A DNA stretch of 64,000 nt. Origin: JBJXHN01 sp046233135 (GTDB lineage: Bacteria; Pseudomonadota; Alphaproteobacteria; Rhodospirillales; Rhodospirillaceae). The number at the start of each line of letters is the position of its first letter. Position 1 is the stretch's first letter. Made by a program: the position numbers and the translations under genes. The stretch spans positions 186,001 through 250,000 of the forward strand of contig JBJXHN010000007.1 in assembly GCA_046233135.1 (NCBI GenBank), given 5' to 3'. Positions 41,886 to 53,294 of this stretch are shown here, in pieces. Below the pieces are notes generated by a model. That model was not told the origin of the DNA. It worked only from the letters and a program-made list of their open reading frames with translations, and did not search any database.

Positions 41886-43964
41886 ATGACCCAGGACACA
41901 CTTCCCCTCGCCGAGGGATTTCCGGCCGTCTCCAACGAGGAGTGGCTGGCGCTTGTCGAAAAGGTGCTGAAGGGCGCGCCTTTCGAGAAGAAAATGGTGA
42001 CGAAGACCCACGAGGGCTTCTCCATTCAGCCGCTCTACACGCGGGCCGACTGGCCGGCGGAGGGCAATCCGTCCGGTTTCCCGGGCGCCATGCCGTTCAG
42101 CCGGGGGGCGGACGCCATTGCGCGCAATACCGGGGGCTGGATCATCCGCCAGGATGTGGCCCATCCCGATCCGGCCCGTGCCGCCGCCCAGTCGGTGGCT
42201 GACCTGGAAGGGGGGAGCACCGCCCTGACCCTGATCCTGGATCAGGCGGGCCGGGCTGGTCTGGACGCCGATGATCCCGCCGCTGTCGATCTGGCCGGCA
42301 TGGGGGGCGTCATGGTCTCCTCGCTGGAGGATATGGACAGCGCGTTGAGCGGGGTGTTTCTTGACGGGGCGTCCATCGGCCTGCGCGCCGGTGCGGCCTT
42401 CGAACCCGCTGCGGCGCTGCTGGCCGCCCTGTGGGACAAGCGCGTCGTCGCCGCCGGGGCCGCCCAGGGGGCCTTCAACGCCGATCCCATCGGGGTGCTG
42501 GCGGCCGGCGGCAGCCTGCCCATGGGCATCGGCCATGCGCTGTCCCGCCTTGCCGCCCTGGCCGCGCATACGGCCGCGACCTATCCCAAGGTCACGGCGG
42601 TGATGGTGGACGGCGCTCCCTGGCACGATGCCGGGGCCAGCGAATCCCAGATGCTCGCCTGCCAGATGTCGACCGCCGTGGCGTATCTGAAAGCCATGGA
42701 AGCGGCCGGCATGGATCTGGGCACGGCGGCGCGGCAGATCGTCTTTGACCTGCCCATGGACGCCGACATCTTCCTGGGCATCGCCAAGCTGCGCGCCGCC
42801 CGTCTGGTGTGGGCGCGGGTCTGCGAGGCCTGCGGCATCGCCGAAGGCGACCGCGCCATGCGTCAGCATGCCGGCACCGCGCGCCGCATTCTCACCCGCC
42901 GGGATCCGTGGGTGAACATGCTGCGCACCACGGTCACCTGTTTCTCTGCCGCTGCCGGCGGGGCGGACAGCATCGGCGTGGCGCCGTTCGATGCCGCGCT
43001 GGGCGTCCCCGGCGACTTCGGCCGCCGCATCGCCCGCAACGTGCAGATCATCCTGTGGGAAGAAAGCCACCTCGCCCGGGTGATCGATCCGGCCGGCGGC
43101 TCCTGGTACGTGGAAACCCTGACCGACCGTCTGGCGCGGGAAGTCTGGGGTCGCTTCCAGGAACTGGAAGGGGAAGGTGGTATCCTCGCGTCTTTGGAAA
43201 GCGGGGCCATCCAGGCCCGCATCGCCGAGACCTGGGAAGCGCGGCGCAAGGCGATCGGCACCCGCAAGGACCCGATCACCGGCGTGTCCGAGTTCCCCAA
43301 CATCACCGAAGCCCCGGTGGAGCAGGAAGCCATCGACCTGACCGCCCTGCGCAGCGCGGCGGCGGGGCGTCTGTCCGCCGGCCGGGCGTCGTCGGTGCCG
43401 GTGGTGGCCGATTTCGGCACCGCTGTTGACGCCGCCAAGAAGGGTGTCAGCCTGGGCCAGCTGGCCAAGGCCCTGTCCGATGGCGGCTGCGCCACCGTGG
43501 CCGCCCTGCCGAGCCATGCCCTGGCCGAGGATTTCGAAGCCCTGCGCGACGCTGCCGATGCGGCGGACACGCGGCCGACGATCTTCCTCGCCACCCTGGG
43601 TCCGATTGCCCAGCACACGGCGCGGGCGACCTATGCCAAGAACTTCTTCGAGGCCGGCGGCATCGCCGCCACGACCGGTGTGGTGCTCGACACCGCCGAG
43701 GCCTGTGCCGACGCGTTCAAGGCCAGCGGCGCCAAGGTGGCAGTGCTCTGCTCGTCGGACACCGTTTACGAGACCCTCGCCGAAGCGGCCGCGCAGGCGC
43801 TGAAGGCGGCCGGGGCCGGCAAGGTCTGGCTGGCCGGCGCGCCGGGCGACAAGAAGGACGCCTATGCGGCGGCGGGAGTGGACGGCTACATCCACATGGG
43901 CTGTGACGTGCTCGGCACGCTGGTCGACCTGCATGCCCATCTGGGCCTGAAGACGGAAGGATGA
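41886..43964 (+). CDS. mutA: Methylmalonyl-CoA mutase small subunit
   Basis: 692 residues, with a TIM-barrel domain resembling MutB but lacking its catalytic residues, followed by a degenerate B12-binding domain. The barrel starts FPAVSNEEWLALVEKVLKG and has TKTHEGFSIQPLYTRADW. The C-terminal part (LGPIAQHTARATYAKNFFEA, GVVLDTAEACADAFK) has no DxHxxG motif, the usual state of the non-catalytic beta subunit. The ribosome site is weak. It overlaps or abuts mutB, with which it forms the mutase that interconverts methylmalonyl- and succinyl-CoA. Confidence 0.94.
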   Translation: MTQDTLPLAEGFPAVSNEEWLALVEKVLKGAPFEKKMVTKTHEGFSIQPLYTRADWPAEGNPSGFPGAMPFSRGADAIARNTGGWIIRQDVAHPDPARAAAQSVADLEGGSTALTLILDQAGRAGLDADDPAAVDLAGMGGVMVSSLEDMDSALSGVFLDGASIGLRAGAAFEPAAALLAALWDKRVVAAGAAQGAFNADPIGVLAAGGSLPMGIGHALSRLAALAAHTAATYPKVTAVMVDGAPWHDAGASESQMLACQMSTAVAYLKAMEAAGMDLGTAARQIVFDLPMDADIFLGIAKLRAARLVWARVCEACGIAEGDRAMRQHAGTARRILTRRDPWVNMLRTTVTCFSAAAGGADSIGVAPFDAALGVPGDFGRRIARNVQIILWEESHLARVIDPAGGSWYVETLTDRLAREVWGRFQELEGEGGILASLESGAIQARIAETWEARRKAIGTRKDPITGVSEFPNITEAPVEQEAIDLTALRSAAAGRLSAGRASSVPVVADFGTAVDAAKKGVSLGQLAKALSDGGCATVAALPSHALAEDFEALRDAADAADTRPTIFLATLGPIAQHTARATYAKNFFEAGGIAATTGVVLDTAEACADAFKASGAKVAVLCSSDTVYETLAEAAAQALKAAGAGKVWLAGAPGDKKDAYAAAGVDGYIHMGCDVLGTLVDLHAHLGLKTEG

Positions 43965-43969
43965 GGCCG

Positions 43970-46177
<2,208 letters not shown>

Positions 46178-46192
46178 CGCGGCAGTAAACAA

Positions 46193-46235
46193 AAGCCCTG
46201 CCACCGGCGAAGGTGCTGGCGGCAGGGCTTTTTAT
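46193..46235 (+). terminator. Intrinsic terminator after mutB
   Basis: AAGCCCTGCC (46193-46202) pairs with GGCAGGGCTT (46221-46230), followed by TTTTT. A further small hairpin (TCCGGAGGGATGAATCCCTCCGG region, about 46244-46264) lies before meaB. meaB is therefore transcribed by read-through or from its own promoter. Confidence 0.85.
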
Positions 46236-46313
46236 TGGGAGGTCCGGAGGGATGAATCCCTCCGGGCGGGTCCGGGCGGCAGCCCGGGATAGTACAAAGA
46301 AAGGCCCCCACAC

Positions 46314-47312
46314 ATGGCACGCCCCACCCTAAGCATTGACGACTACGTCTCCGGCGTCCGTTCCGGCGACCGGGCCATGCTTGGCCGGGCGATCACCCTG
46401 GTGGAAAGCCGCAACCACGAGCACCAGAAGATGGCGCAGGAGGTGCTGACGCGCCTGCTTCCCTTTTCCGGCGGCGCGCATCGCATCGGCATTTCGGGGG
46501 TGCCGGGGGTTGGCAAGTCCACGTTCATCGAAAGCTTCGGCAAGCGGCTGACCGGCTGGGGCCACAAGGTGGCCGTTCTGGCGGTGGACCCGTCGTCGTC
46601 GCGGTCTGGGGGATCGATCCTGGGAGACAAGACGCGGATGGCGGATCTGGCCCTGGACGAGAACGCCTTCATCCGCCCGTCGCCGTCGTCGGGCCGCTTG
46701 GGCGGGGTGAACCGGGCGACCCGGGAAACCATGCTCGTCTGCGAGGCCGCCGGCTATGACGTGGTGCTGGTGGAGACGGTGGGGACGGGGCAGTCGGAAA
46801 CCCTGGTGGCGGATATGACCGACGTGTTCCTGGTGCTGATGCTGCCCGGTGCGGGGGACGAGCTTCAGGGGATCAAGAAGGGCATCCTGGAGCTGGCGGA
46901 CCTGATCGTGGTGAACAAGGCCGACAACAACCGGGAAAAAGCGGTGGCGGCGGCTCATGAGTACAAGACGGCGCTGCACATCATGTCCCGCGCCCATCCG
47001 GACTGGTCGGTGCCGGTTCTGCTGTGCAGCGGCCTGCGCGGCGAGGGCCAGGAAGAGCTGTGGGCGAAGCTGGAGGAGCACCGCTCGCTGATGACCGGCA
47101 ACGGGGCCTTGAAGGCTCGCCGCCAGACCCAGCTGGTGCACTGGATGTGGTCGATGGTGGAAGACAAGCTGATGGACGCGGTGCGCAGCCATCCGGCCGT
47201 GGCAGCCCTGGAGCCGGATTTGAAGGCGCAGGTGGCCTCGGGCGATACGACGGCCACGCTGGCAGCGGTGCGCATCCTCGAAACCTTCGGGGTGAAGACC
47301 GGGCTGGCGTGA
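46314..47312 (+). CDS. meaB: MeaB/ArgK-family GTPase, mutase chaperone
   Basis: 332 residues. G-protein motifs: Walker A GVPGVGKSTFIE, switch region VLAVDPSSSRSGGSILGDKT, Walker B VVLVETVGTGQSE, and the base-specifying NKAD in LIVVNKADNN. The C-terminal arm (TQLVHWMWSMVEDKLMDAV) forms the dimer. MeaB protects and reloads methylmalonyl-CoA mutase with adenosylcobalamin, matching the position after mutAB. The Septu-like pair begins 67 bases further on. Confidence 0.95.
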   Translation: MARPTLSIDDYVSGVRSGDRAMLGRAITLVESRNHEHQKMAQEVLTRLLPFSGGAHRIGISGVPGVGKSTFIESFGKRLTGWGHKVAVLAVDPSSSRSGGSILGDKTRMADLALDENAFIRPSPSSGRLGGVNRATRETMLVCEAAGYDVVLVETVGTGQSETLVADMTDVFLVLMLPGAGDELQGIKKGILELADLIVVNKADNNREKAVAAAHEYKTALHIMSRAHPDWSVPVLLCSGLRGEGQEELWAKLEEHRSLMTGNGALKARRQTQLVHWMWSMVEDKLMDAVRSHPAVAALEPDLKAQVASGDTTATLAAVRILETFGVKTGLA

Positions 47313-47379
47313 GGCGGGGCAGGGGCGCATATAGGAAGCTGGTTATCGCGCACGACGTTAGGGCCGAAAGGGCGCCGGG

Positions 47380-48759
47380 ATGTATGTCCGTCAGTTGACA
47401 ATCGAGAATATCCGCTCGATTGAGCGTTTCGAGCTGAAATTTGAAGAAGGGAAGCAGGCAGGCTGGCACGTTATTCTTGGGGACAATGGGGCTGGGAAGT
47501 CGACGGTTGTTCAATCGTTGGCGTTAGCTCTGATAGGCCCACCTAAGGCTGTGGCGTTGCGTCAGGATTGGGGGAAGTGGCTTCGGTTTGGGGTATCTGC
47601 TGCGCGGCTGGAGTTACGCATAAATTCGATCGACGGACAAAAATGTTTAACAGAGGATATCTCATTAGAAGAAGAGGGTGTGTCGTTATCTATTGATTTC
47701 AGTGTTGAAGAAAATTCTGAAGAGAATGCTGTCGATATTTGTGGTGGTGATGGTTATTGCTTTCTGGATGAGTTGTGGAAGAAAGGAGGTCGATGGTTCT
47801 CAGCATCTTTCGGGCCTTTTAGAAGATTTTCTGGTAAAGAGGTAGAATTTAGGGGAGTACGCAAAGATAATATTAGGTTGTCTGCTCATTTTTCCGTTTT
47901 TTGGGAAAATATTGCACTTTCTGATGGGCTGAACTGGTTGTCCGATTTGAGGGTTTATGATCTTGAACGTAAGCGTGTTGAGAAGGTTCTATTTACGAAA
48001 AAAAAGATTTCGTTCCACGAGTCTCAAGTTTTTTCAAGAGATTATACTCCTGGATTTTTAGAAAAGCTAATTACTTTTTTAAATGAATCGCATATTTTAC
48101 CAAACGGTATTCGGATATTTGATGTGGGGGTTGATGATGTCTTTGTGACTGACGGTGGTGAATTGGTAATGTCAGTGACGCAGTTGAGTGACGGATACCG
48201 CTCAATATTATCGATGATCTTCGAGATTATGCGTTTATTAAGTTATGCTTATGGTGAACGTGCTGTTGCAGAAGCAATTGATATTGGGGGGTGCGCAGTA
48301 CACCTCCCGGGCATTGTTGCTATCGACGAAGTGGATGCCCACCTCCATCCGTCCTGGCAGAAAGAGATTGGTCCCTGGTTTACGCGCTGTTTCCCTGAGA
48401 TTCAGTTTATCGTAACGACACATAGCCCGATCATCTGTCGCAATGCTACGACGGTTTGGCACCTTGCAGCGCCTGGATCTGATGAACCATCTGGGCAGAT
48501 AGATGGCACGACATTGGACCGGCTTTTGTACGGTTCTATTCTTGAAGCGTATGGGACATCTCTTTTTGGGCAAGGCGTCGAACGATCCGATGCGTCCAGG
48601 GATATGTTGCAGGAATTGGCTGGCCTCAATCGCAAACTTTTGAGGCATGGCCTGGATGAAGACGAACGAAAGCGCTTGGACGAGCTGCGGCGTGTGTTGC
48701 CTACCAGAGCATCCGAAGCCATGACGACACATGGGTCCGCCAATGCTTCGGATTGCTGA
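47380..48759 (+). CDS. ptuA: Septu-type ATPase (PtuA-like)
   Basis: 459 residues, an ABC/SMC-like AAA ATPase: Walker A GDNGAGKSTVV, a signature-like QLSDGYRSILSMIFEIM, Walker B GIVAIDEVDAHLHPSWQ and the switch histidine in FIVTTHSPII. A long middle insert (about residues 90-260) is A+T-rich and low in similarity to anything I know. The following gene is an HNH nuclease overlapping by 17 bases. ATPase plus HNH nuclease is the composition of the Septu anti-phage system (PtuA/PtuB). Codon use is much A+T-richer than in meaB, which fits transfer. No reverse transcriptase is nearby, so it is not a retron. Confidence 0.78.
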   Translation: MYVRQLTIENIRSIERFELKFEEGKQAGWHVILGDNGAGKSTVVQSLALALIGPPKAVALRQDWGKWLRFGVSAARLELRINSIDGQKCLTEDISLEEEGVSLSIDFSVEENSEENAVDICGGDGYCFLDELWKKGGRWFSASFGPFRRFSGKEVEFRGVRKDNIRLSAHFSVFWENIALSDGLNWLSDLRVYDLERKRVEKVLFTKKKISFHESQVFSRDYTPGFLEKLITFLNESHILPNGIRIFDVGVDDVFVTDGGELVMSVTQLSDGYRSILSMIFEIMRLLSYAYGERAVAEAIDIGGCAVHLPGIVAIDEVDAHLHPSWQKEIGPWFTRCFPEIQFIVTTHSPIICRNATTVWHLAAPGSDEPSGQIDGTTLDRLLYGSILEAYGTSLFGQGVERSDASRDMLQELAGLNRKLLRHGLDEDERKRLDELRRVLPTRASEAMTTHGSANASDC

Positions 48760-49603
48760 GCAAGCGTTACCGGAGAAAACGGCGGCACTGCTAAAACGGC
48801 TGCAGTCTGAAATCGATGCTCTGGAGTCTTATGGGGAGCGCGTCGGCAAGGTCGGTCGCGCGTGGGAGAACAAAACCTCTACGAAAGAAAAAGAAGAGGC
48901 CTTTGGTGTTATTCGCGCAACGCTGCGGGCAATGTGTGCCGGTCCAGAGCGTTGTTCCTATTGTGAAGACTCTTTGGCCTGGGAAATTGAACACATCTTG
49001 CCGAAAAGTCTGTTTCCTGGCTCTGCATTCGTTTGGGAGAATTACCTGTTTTCCTGCGGTTCATGTAATAGTTCAAAGGGAAATAAATATGCCGAAGTCG
49101 TCGGGGAAACGGTAAGGCCGTTTGCCCAGCGTGCCTCCGCCCCTGAACCGCCTCCGGGATTGGGAGTGTCGGCTTTTGTTAATCCCCGGTGCGAAGATCC
49201 CACGGCCTTCCTGGAGCTGGACTTGGGCGGCGTTACCGACGCGAACGAGTACGTACCGGGTACCTTTCACTTTCTGCCTCGGGAAGAGTTGGACAGGGCA
49301 TCAAAAGCACGAGCGAAATATACAGTCGAGGTTCTGGGTTTGAACCGGGACGGAATATGGAAGGCCCGGGAGGCCGATTTCGAAGCGTTTCAAGCCCTCT
49401 TGTCCCAGTATGTTCGCGACAAAGAGAACGGAGCGGACGAGCGGCGTTTACAGGAACTTCGCAGCAGTATTCTGAAACAGAGCCATCTCACCGTCTTCGC
49501 AGAAATGCGCCGCCAGCGCGCATTCCTGCCCAAGATCGACGCGCTGCTGACCCAGGCCCCCGAAGCCGCCGAATGGCCCTTGATCCCTCCGCCCGCGCCG
49601 TAA
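48743..49603 (+). CDS. ptuB: HNH endonuclease (PtuB-like)
   Basis: The ATG at 48743 (MLRIAEQALPEKT) gives 286 residues; an ATG at 48731 would add four. The nuclease core is CSYCEDSLAWEIEHILPKSL, then WENYLFSCGSCNSSKGNKY: two CxxC zinc pairs and the EIEH active site with a late Asn/Lys. This matches the HNH family used by Septu PtuB and by retron-linked effectors. N-terminal helices (KTAALLKRLQSEIDALESYG) may bind the ATPase. It is co-transcribed with the upstream ATPase gene and cuts nucleic acid of infecting phage when activated (inference from the system). Confidence 0.8.
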   Translation: MLRIAEQALPEKTAALLKRLQSEIDALESYGERVGKVGRAWENKTSTKEKEEAFGVIRATLRAMCAGPERCSYCEDSLAWEIEHILPKSLFPGSAFVWENYLFSCGSCNSSKGNKYAEVVGETVRPFAQRASAPEPPPGLGVSAFVNPRCEDPTAFLELDLGGVTDANEYVPGTFHFLPREELDRASKARAKYTVEVLGLNRDGIWKAREADFEAFQALLSQYVRDKENGADERRLQELRSSILKQSHLTVFAEMRRQRAFLPKIDALLTQAPEAAEWPLIPPPAP

Positions 49604-49612
49604 ACCCTGCCG

Positions 49613-51373
49613 CTACTCCGCCGCCACCGCTGCCGCTGCCGCCGTTTCATTCCCCATCACCGGGGCCTCTCCCGCGCCTTCGCTGGAGAGCAGCAGGCGG
49701 TATTTCTCCAGGCCGCCGCGCTTCATCTGCCAGCGCAGGTATTGTTCCAGCAGATAGGCATAGCCCAGCATCGCAAAGATGATCGAGACCACCCGGGTGT
49801 TGCGCAGCACTTCCCTGATCAGATGCGGGATCAGCCACGGGCGGGGGAAACCGGCGCGGCGGGTGCGCGGGTCGCGGATGCGGATGGCGCCGGAGATCAG
49901 CGGGTGCACCCTTTCCAGGTCCGTCAGGACTCGGATGGAAACGTAGGTGCTGCGCAGCTCTTCCATATTCGCGCCATGCAGCAGACCCCGGGCCAGAATC
50001 GTTGTCAGATGAGGCCAGGAATAGAACTGGCGGTAGCAGCGCCAGAAGACGTCCTGCACTTCCCGCCGGGTCATATTCGGATGGTCGGACGCCGAATGGG
50101 CGTTGTCATAGGTGTTGAGATCCTCGTCCAGACTGGCCCCTTCCGCCACCATCTTCTGATGATCCGCCGACCCGGGCAGCGGCGTCATCAGGAAGATCGA
50201 CGGGAAGTCCACTGGCAGGATGTCTTGCATATAGCGCACGTCTTCGGCCAGGCGTTCGGGGGTGTCGTTGGGCATGCCGACAATGACCCCGGCATAGAGC
50301 ACCACCCCGGCCTGCTTCCAGGTGACCATCATGTCGCGCAGCTGGTGCACCTTGTTCTGCCCCTTGCCGGCGGCTTTCAGGTTGTCGGGCCGAACGGACT
50401 CCAGGCCGACGAATACCCGGGTCACGCCCGCTGCCTTGCAGGCCTCCACGAAGCCCGGCACACGGGTCGCCAGGGCGTCCACCTGGATGACCACTTCCCA
50501 CGTGGCCTTCATCTTCTTGCGCAGGTCGGCCAGGGCCTCCAGCACCTCGCGCCAGACGGGGCTGCGGCTGAAGTTGTCGTCGGACAGGAAGAAGGAATGC
50601 GCCCCCTGTTCCACACAGGCTTTTACATAGCCCTTGATGGCGTCGGGCGTGCGGTTGCGCATGGCGTGGCCATGGACGTTGATGATGGTGCAGAAGCTGC
50701 ACACGAAGGGGCAGCCCCGGCCCACCTCGATGCCGTGGAATTTCTGGATGGTGCGGTCCGCCAGCTCGAACAGCGGGCGCTGCGGCGGGGCGCGGCCAAG
50801 GTCGGCGGGCTTCTGAAGCATGTTGTAGTTCGGCTGAAGCCGCTGGTGGAAAATGTCCGTCAGCAGCAGATCCAGCCCGGATTCCAGCTCGCCGGTGAAG
50901 ACGCTGATCCTGGCGTCCTCGATCCCGGCGAAGGCGGGCTTCCAGTGGGGCACCATGGCCGTGGCCCCGCTGATGTGGAAGCCGCCGAGCACCACGGGAA
51001 TGCCGGCGTCGGTGAATTCCCGGCCGATGTCGACGGAGCGCGGGAACTGCGAGCTTTGCACCCCCACCAGGAACACCGCGCAGCGGTCGAAGCTGTTCAG
51101 CCACCGCTTGATCTTCCTGAAGTTCAGAACCTCGGTGTTTTCGTCGGCGATGCGGGTTTCAATGCGCACCCCCGGCCCCAGCACTTCACGGTCGTGGGCA
51201 TCCTGGATCAGGCTGTTCACCACCGCCTGCGTGTTGGACGACAAAAGCGCCCGCCACCACTGAATGACATAGCCGTCTTCGTCGTAATAGGACGGCTTGA
51301 TGAGCATCAGCCCGAGGCTGCGGGGAGAGCCGGACGATGAGGCGGCCGGAGGGGGGGCGGTAACGGTTTGCAT
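49613..51373 (-). CDS. B12-binding-type radical SAM protein, paralogue 1
   Basis: 586 residues. The N-terminal 200 residues resemble a cobalamin-binding Rossmann domain (LGLMLIKPSYYDEDGYVIQW, later VVLGGFHISGATAMVPHW) but with no DxHxxG. The radical SAM barrel has CPFVCSFCTIINVHG (CxxxCxxC), SDDNFSRSP and GLESVRPDNLKA. A transmembrane-like helix (IIFAMLGYAYLLEQYLRW) lies near the C-terminus. It is highly similar throughout to the next gene upstream and starts 4 bases after it. Product and substrate are unknown; relatives modify tetrapyrroles, lipids or hopanoids. Confidence 0.82.
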   Translation of the reverse strand: MQTVTAPPPAASSSGSPRSLGLMLIKPSYYDEDGYVIQWWRALLSSNTQAVVNSLIQDAHDREVLGPGVRIETRIADENTEVLNFRKIKRWLNSFDRCAVFLVGVQSSQFPRSVDIGREFTDAGIPVVLGGFHISGATAMVPHWKPAFAGIEDARISVFTGELESGLDLLLTDIFHQRLQPNYNMLQKPADLGRAPPQRPLFELADRTIQKFHGIEVGRGCPFVCSFCTIINVHGHAMRNRTPDAIKGYVKACVEQGAHSFFLSDDNFSRSPVWREVLEALADLRKKMKATWEVVIQVDALATRVPGFVEACKAAGVTRVFVGLESVRPDNLKAAGKGQNKVHQLRDMMVTWKQAGVVLYAGVIVGMPNDTPERLAEDVRYMQDILPVDFPSIFLMTPLPGSADHQKMVAEGASLDEDLNTYDNAHSASDHPNMTRREVQDVFWRCYRQFYSWPHLTTILARGLLHGANMEELRSTYVSIRVLTDLERVHPLISGAIRIRDPRTRRAGFPRPWLIPHLIREVLRNTRVVSIIFAMLGYAYLLEQYLRWQMKRGGLEKYRLLLSSEGAGEAPVMGNETAAAAAVAAE

Positions 51374-51377
51374 CGGC

Positions 51378-53132
51378 TTACTCCGCTGCCTGAGGGGCCA
51401 TGTCGCTGTGCGATGTCGCGGTACGGGCGGCCTGGGCCTTTCCTTCCGGTGACAGTTCCAGGCGGTAGTGCTCCAGCTGGCCGCGCTTCAATTGCCGGCG
51501 CAGGGAGCGTTCCACCCACGAGGCATAGGCCAGTCCGCCCCCGATCATCACCATGGTGCGGAGGTTGCGGAACACCTCGCCGATCACATGGGGGATCCTG
51601 GCCGGGCGGGGGAAGCCGGCGCGGCGGGTGGCCGGATTGCGGATGCGGATCAGACCGCAGCTCACCGGATGAAGCTTTTCGTATTTGGCGAGGCCCCGGG
51701 CGCAGACGAAGGTGTTGCGCAGCTCTTTCATGTCCTGGCCATGCAGCAGGCCCCGGGCCAGCACGGTCTTCAGATGACTCCAGGAGTGGAAGTCCTTCCA
51801 GCAGCGCCAGAACAGGTCCTGAAGTTGCTGACGGGACATCAGGGGATGGTCGCAGGTGACATGGCTTGTGTCATACAAGTTGAAGTCGGTATCGACTTCT
51901 TTGCCCTCTGCCACCATGCGGCGATGGTCTTCCGAGCCCGGCAAGGGGGTGTAGATGAAGAACTCGGGCAGGTCGATGGGCAAGACCTCCTGCATGTACC
52001 GGACGTCCTCGGCGATCCGTTCCGGGGTGTCATTGGGCAGGCCGAGGATGACGCCGGTGTAGAGAATGACGCCGGCCTGCTTCCAGGTGACCATCATGTC
52101 GCGCAGTTGGTGGACCTTGTTCTGGCCCTTGCCGGTGGCCTTCAGGTTGTCCGGCCGCACGGACTCCAGCCCGATCAGGATGCGCGTGATGCCCGCCGCC
52201 TGACAGGCTTCCACAAAGCCCGGCACCCGGGTGGCCAGGGCATCCACCTGGATCCAGATGTCCCAGTGGGCATTGATCTCGCGGCGCAGGTCGGCCAGTT
52301 CCGCCGTGACCTCGCGCCAGATCGGGCTGCGGCTGAAGTTGTCGTCGGAGATCAAGAAGGAATGCCCGCCCTGTTCCACGCAGGCCCGCACATAGGCCCG
52401 GACGGCGTCCGGGCTGCGGTGGCGCATGGTGCGGCCGTGGACGTTGATGATGGCGCAGAAGCTGCACACGAAGGGACAGCCGCGCCCCAGCTCCAGCCCG
52501 TGAAACTTCTGAAGGGTGCGGTCCGCCAGCTCCGGCGTCGGGCGCTGGGGCGGGGCGGCCAGCAGGTCGGCAGGCTGATTGAGCTGGGAGTATAGGGGCT
52601 TGATGGCACCGGCCAGGATGTCGTCCAGCAGCATATCCAGGCCGGTTTCCAGCTCTCCGGCATAGATGGCGATGCCCGCCTCCTCCAGGCCGGCGAAGGC
52701 CGGCTTCCAGTCGGGCACCAGGGCCAGGGCGCCGCTGACGTGAAAGCCGCCGATGATCACCGGGTAGCCGGCAGACGTGAATTCCCGGCCGATGTCGACG
52801 GCGCGGTGATACTGCGAACTTTGGACACCGATCAGGAACACGGCGCAACGATCAAATCCGTCCAGCCAGACTTGCAGCTCGGCCGGTTTCACGATTTCGG
52901 TCATTTCGTCGATGAGCCGTGTTTCCAGGCGCAGCCCCGTGGTGGCCGCCCGCTGGTCCGCCGCATCCTTCAACAGGCTGTCCACTACCGACAGGGTGTT
53001 GGAAAACATGAAGGACCGCCACCATTGGATCACATAGCCGTCGTCGTCGTAGTGCGACGGCTTGAGCAACAGAATCCCAAGGCTTTTCGGAGCGAGGGCG
53101 TCGCGTGGCGCAGGCGCTGCGGAGGAGGCCAT
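51378..53132 (-). CDS. B12-binding-type radical SAM protein, paralogue 2
   Basis: The ATG at 53132 (MASSAAPAPRD) gives 584 residues; a TTG at 53159 extends the frame without support. Domain order is as in paralogue 1: KSLGILLLKPSHYDDDGYVI, GGFHVSGALALVPDWKPAF, and radical SAM CPFVCSFCAIINVHG. The GMP-like PLPGSEDHRRMVAEG block and the C-terminal membrane-like helix are shared too. Differences cluster in the region after the third cysteine and in the last 60 residues. Tandem duplication in one operon suggests two related steps on one substrate, or a heterodimer (inference). Confidence 0.82.
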   Translation of the reverse strand: MASSAAPAPRDALAPKSLGILLLKPSHYDDDGYVIQWWRSFMFSNTLSVVDSLLKDAADQRAATTGLRLETRLIDEMTEIVKPAELQVWLDGFDRCAVFLIGVQSSQYHRAVDIGREFTSAGYPVIIGGFHVSGALALVPDWKPAFAGLEEAGIAIYAGELETGLDMLLDDILAGAIKPLYSQLNQPADLLAAPPQRPTPELADRTLQKFHGLELGRGCPFVCSFCAIINVHGRTMRHRSPDAVRAYVRACVEQGGHSFLISDDNFSRSPIWREVTAELADLRREINAHWDIWIQVDALATRVPGFVEACQAAGITRILIGLESVRPDNLKATGKGQNKVHQLRDMMVTWKQAGVILYTGVILGLPNDTPERIAEDVRYMQEVLPIDLPEFFIYTPLPGSEDHRRMVAEGKEVDTDFNLYDTSHVTCDHPLMSRQQLQDLFWRCWKDFHSWSHLKTVLARGLLHGQDMKELRNTFVCARGLAKYEKLHPVSCGLIRIRNPATRRAGFPRPARIPHVIGEVFRNLRTMVMIGGGLAYASWVERSLRRQLKRGQLEHYRLELSPEGKAQAARTATSHSDMAPQAAE

Positions 53133-53294
53133 GGGATCATTCTCCGTGAGTGGTGCCAAGGGCTATACTCTATCGGATATTTCCCGAACCTGTCAGGCTA
53201 TCCCTGACCCGCGTACAAAACTTTTCAACTTCGCGGTTCAAGAACCCCCACAGCTTCACCGAACTTGGCGGTAGAGAGTTGAAGAGGCGCCCTT

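Noticed and set aside
47380..49603. Retron system
   Set aside because: The HNH type also occurs as a retron effector, but no reverse transcriptase or msr-msd RNA is visible next to the pair.
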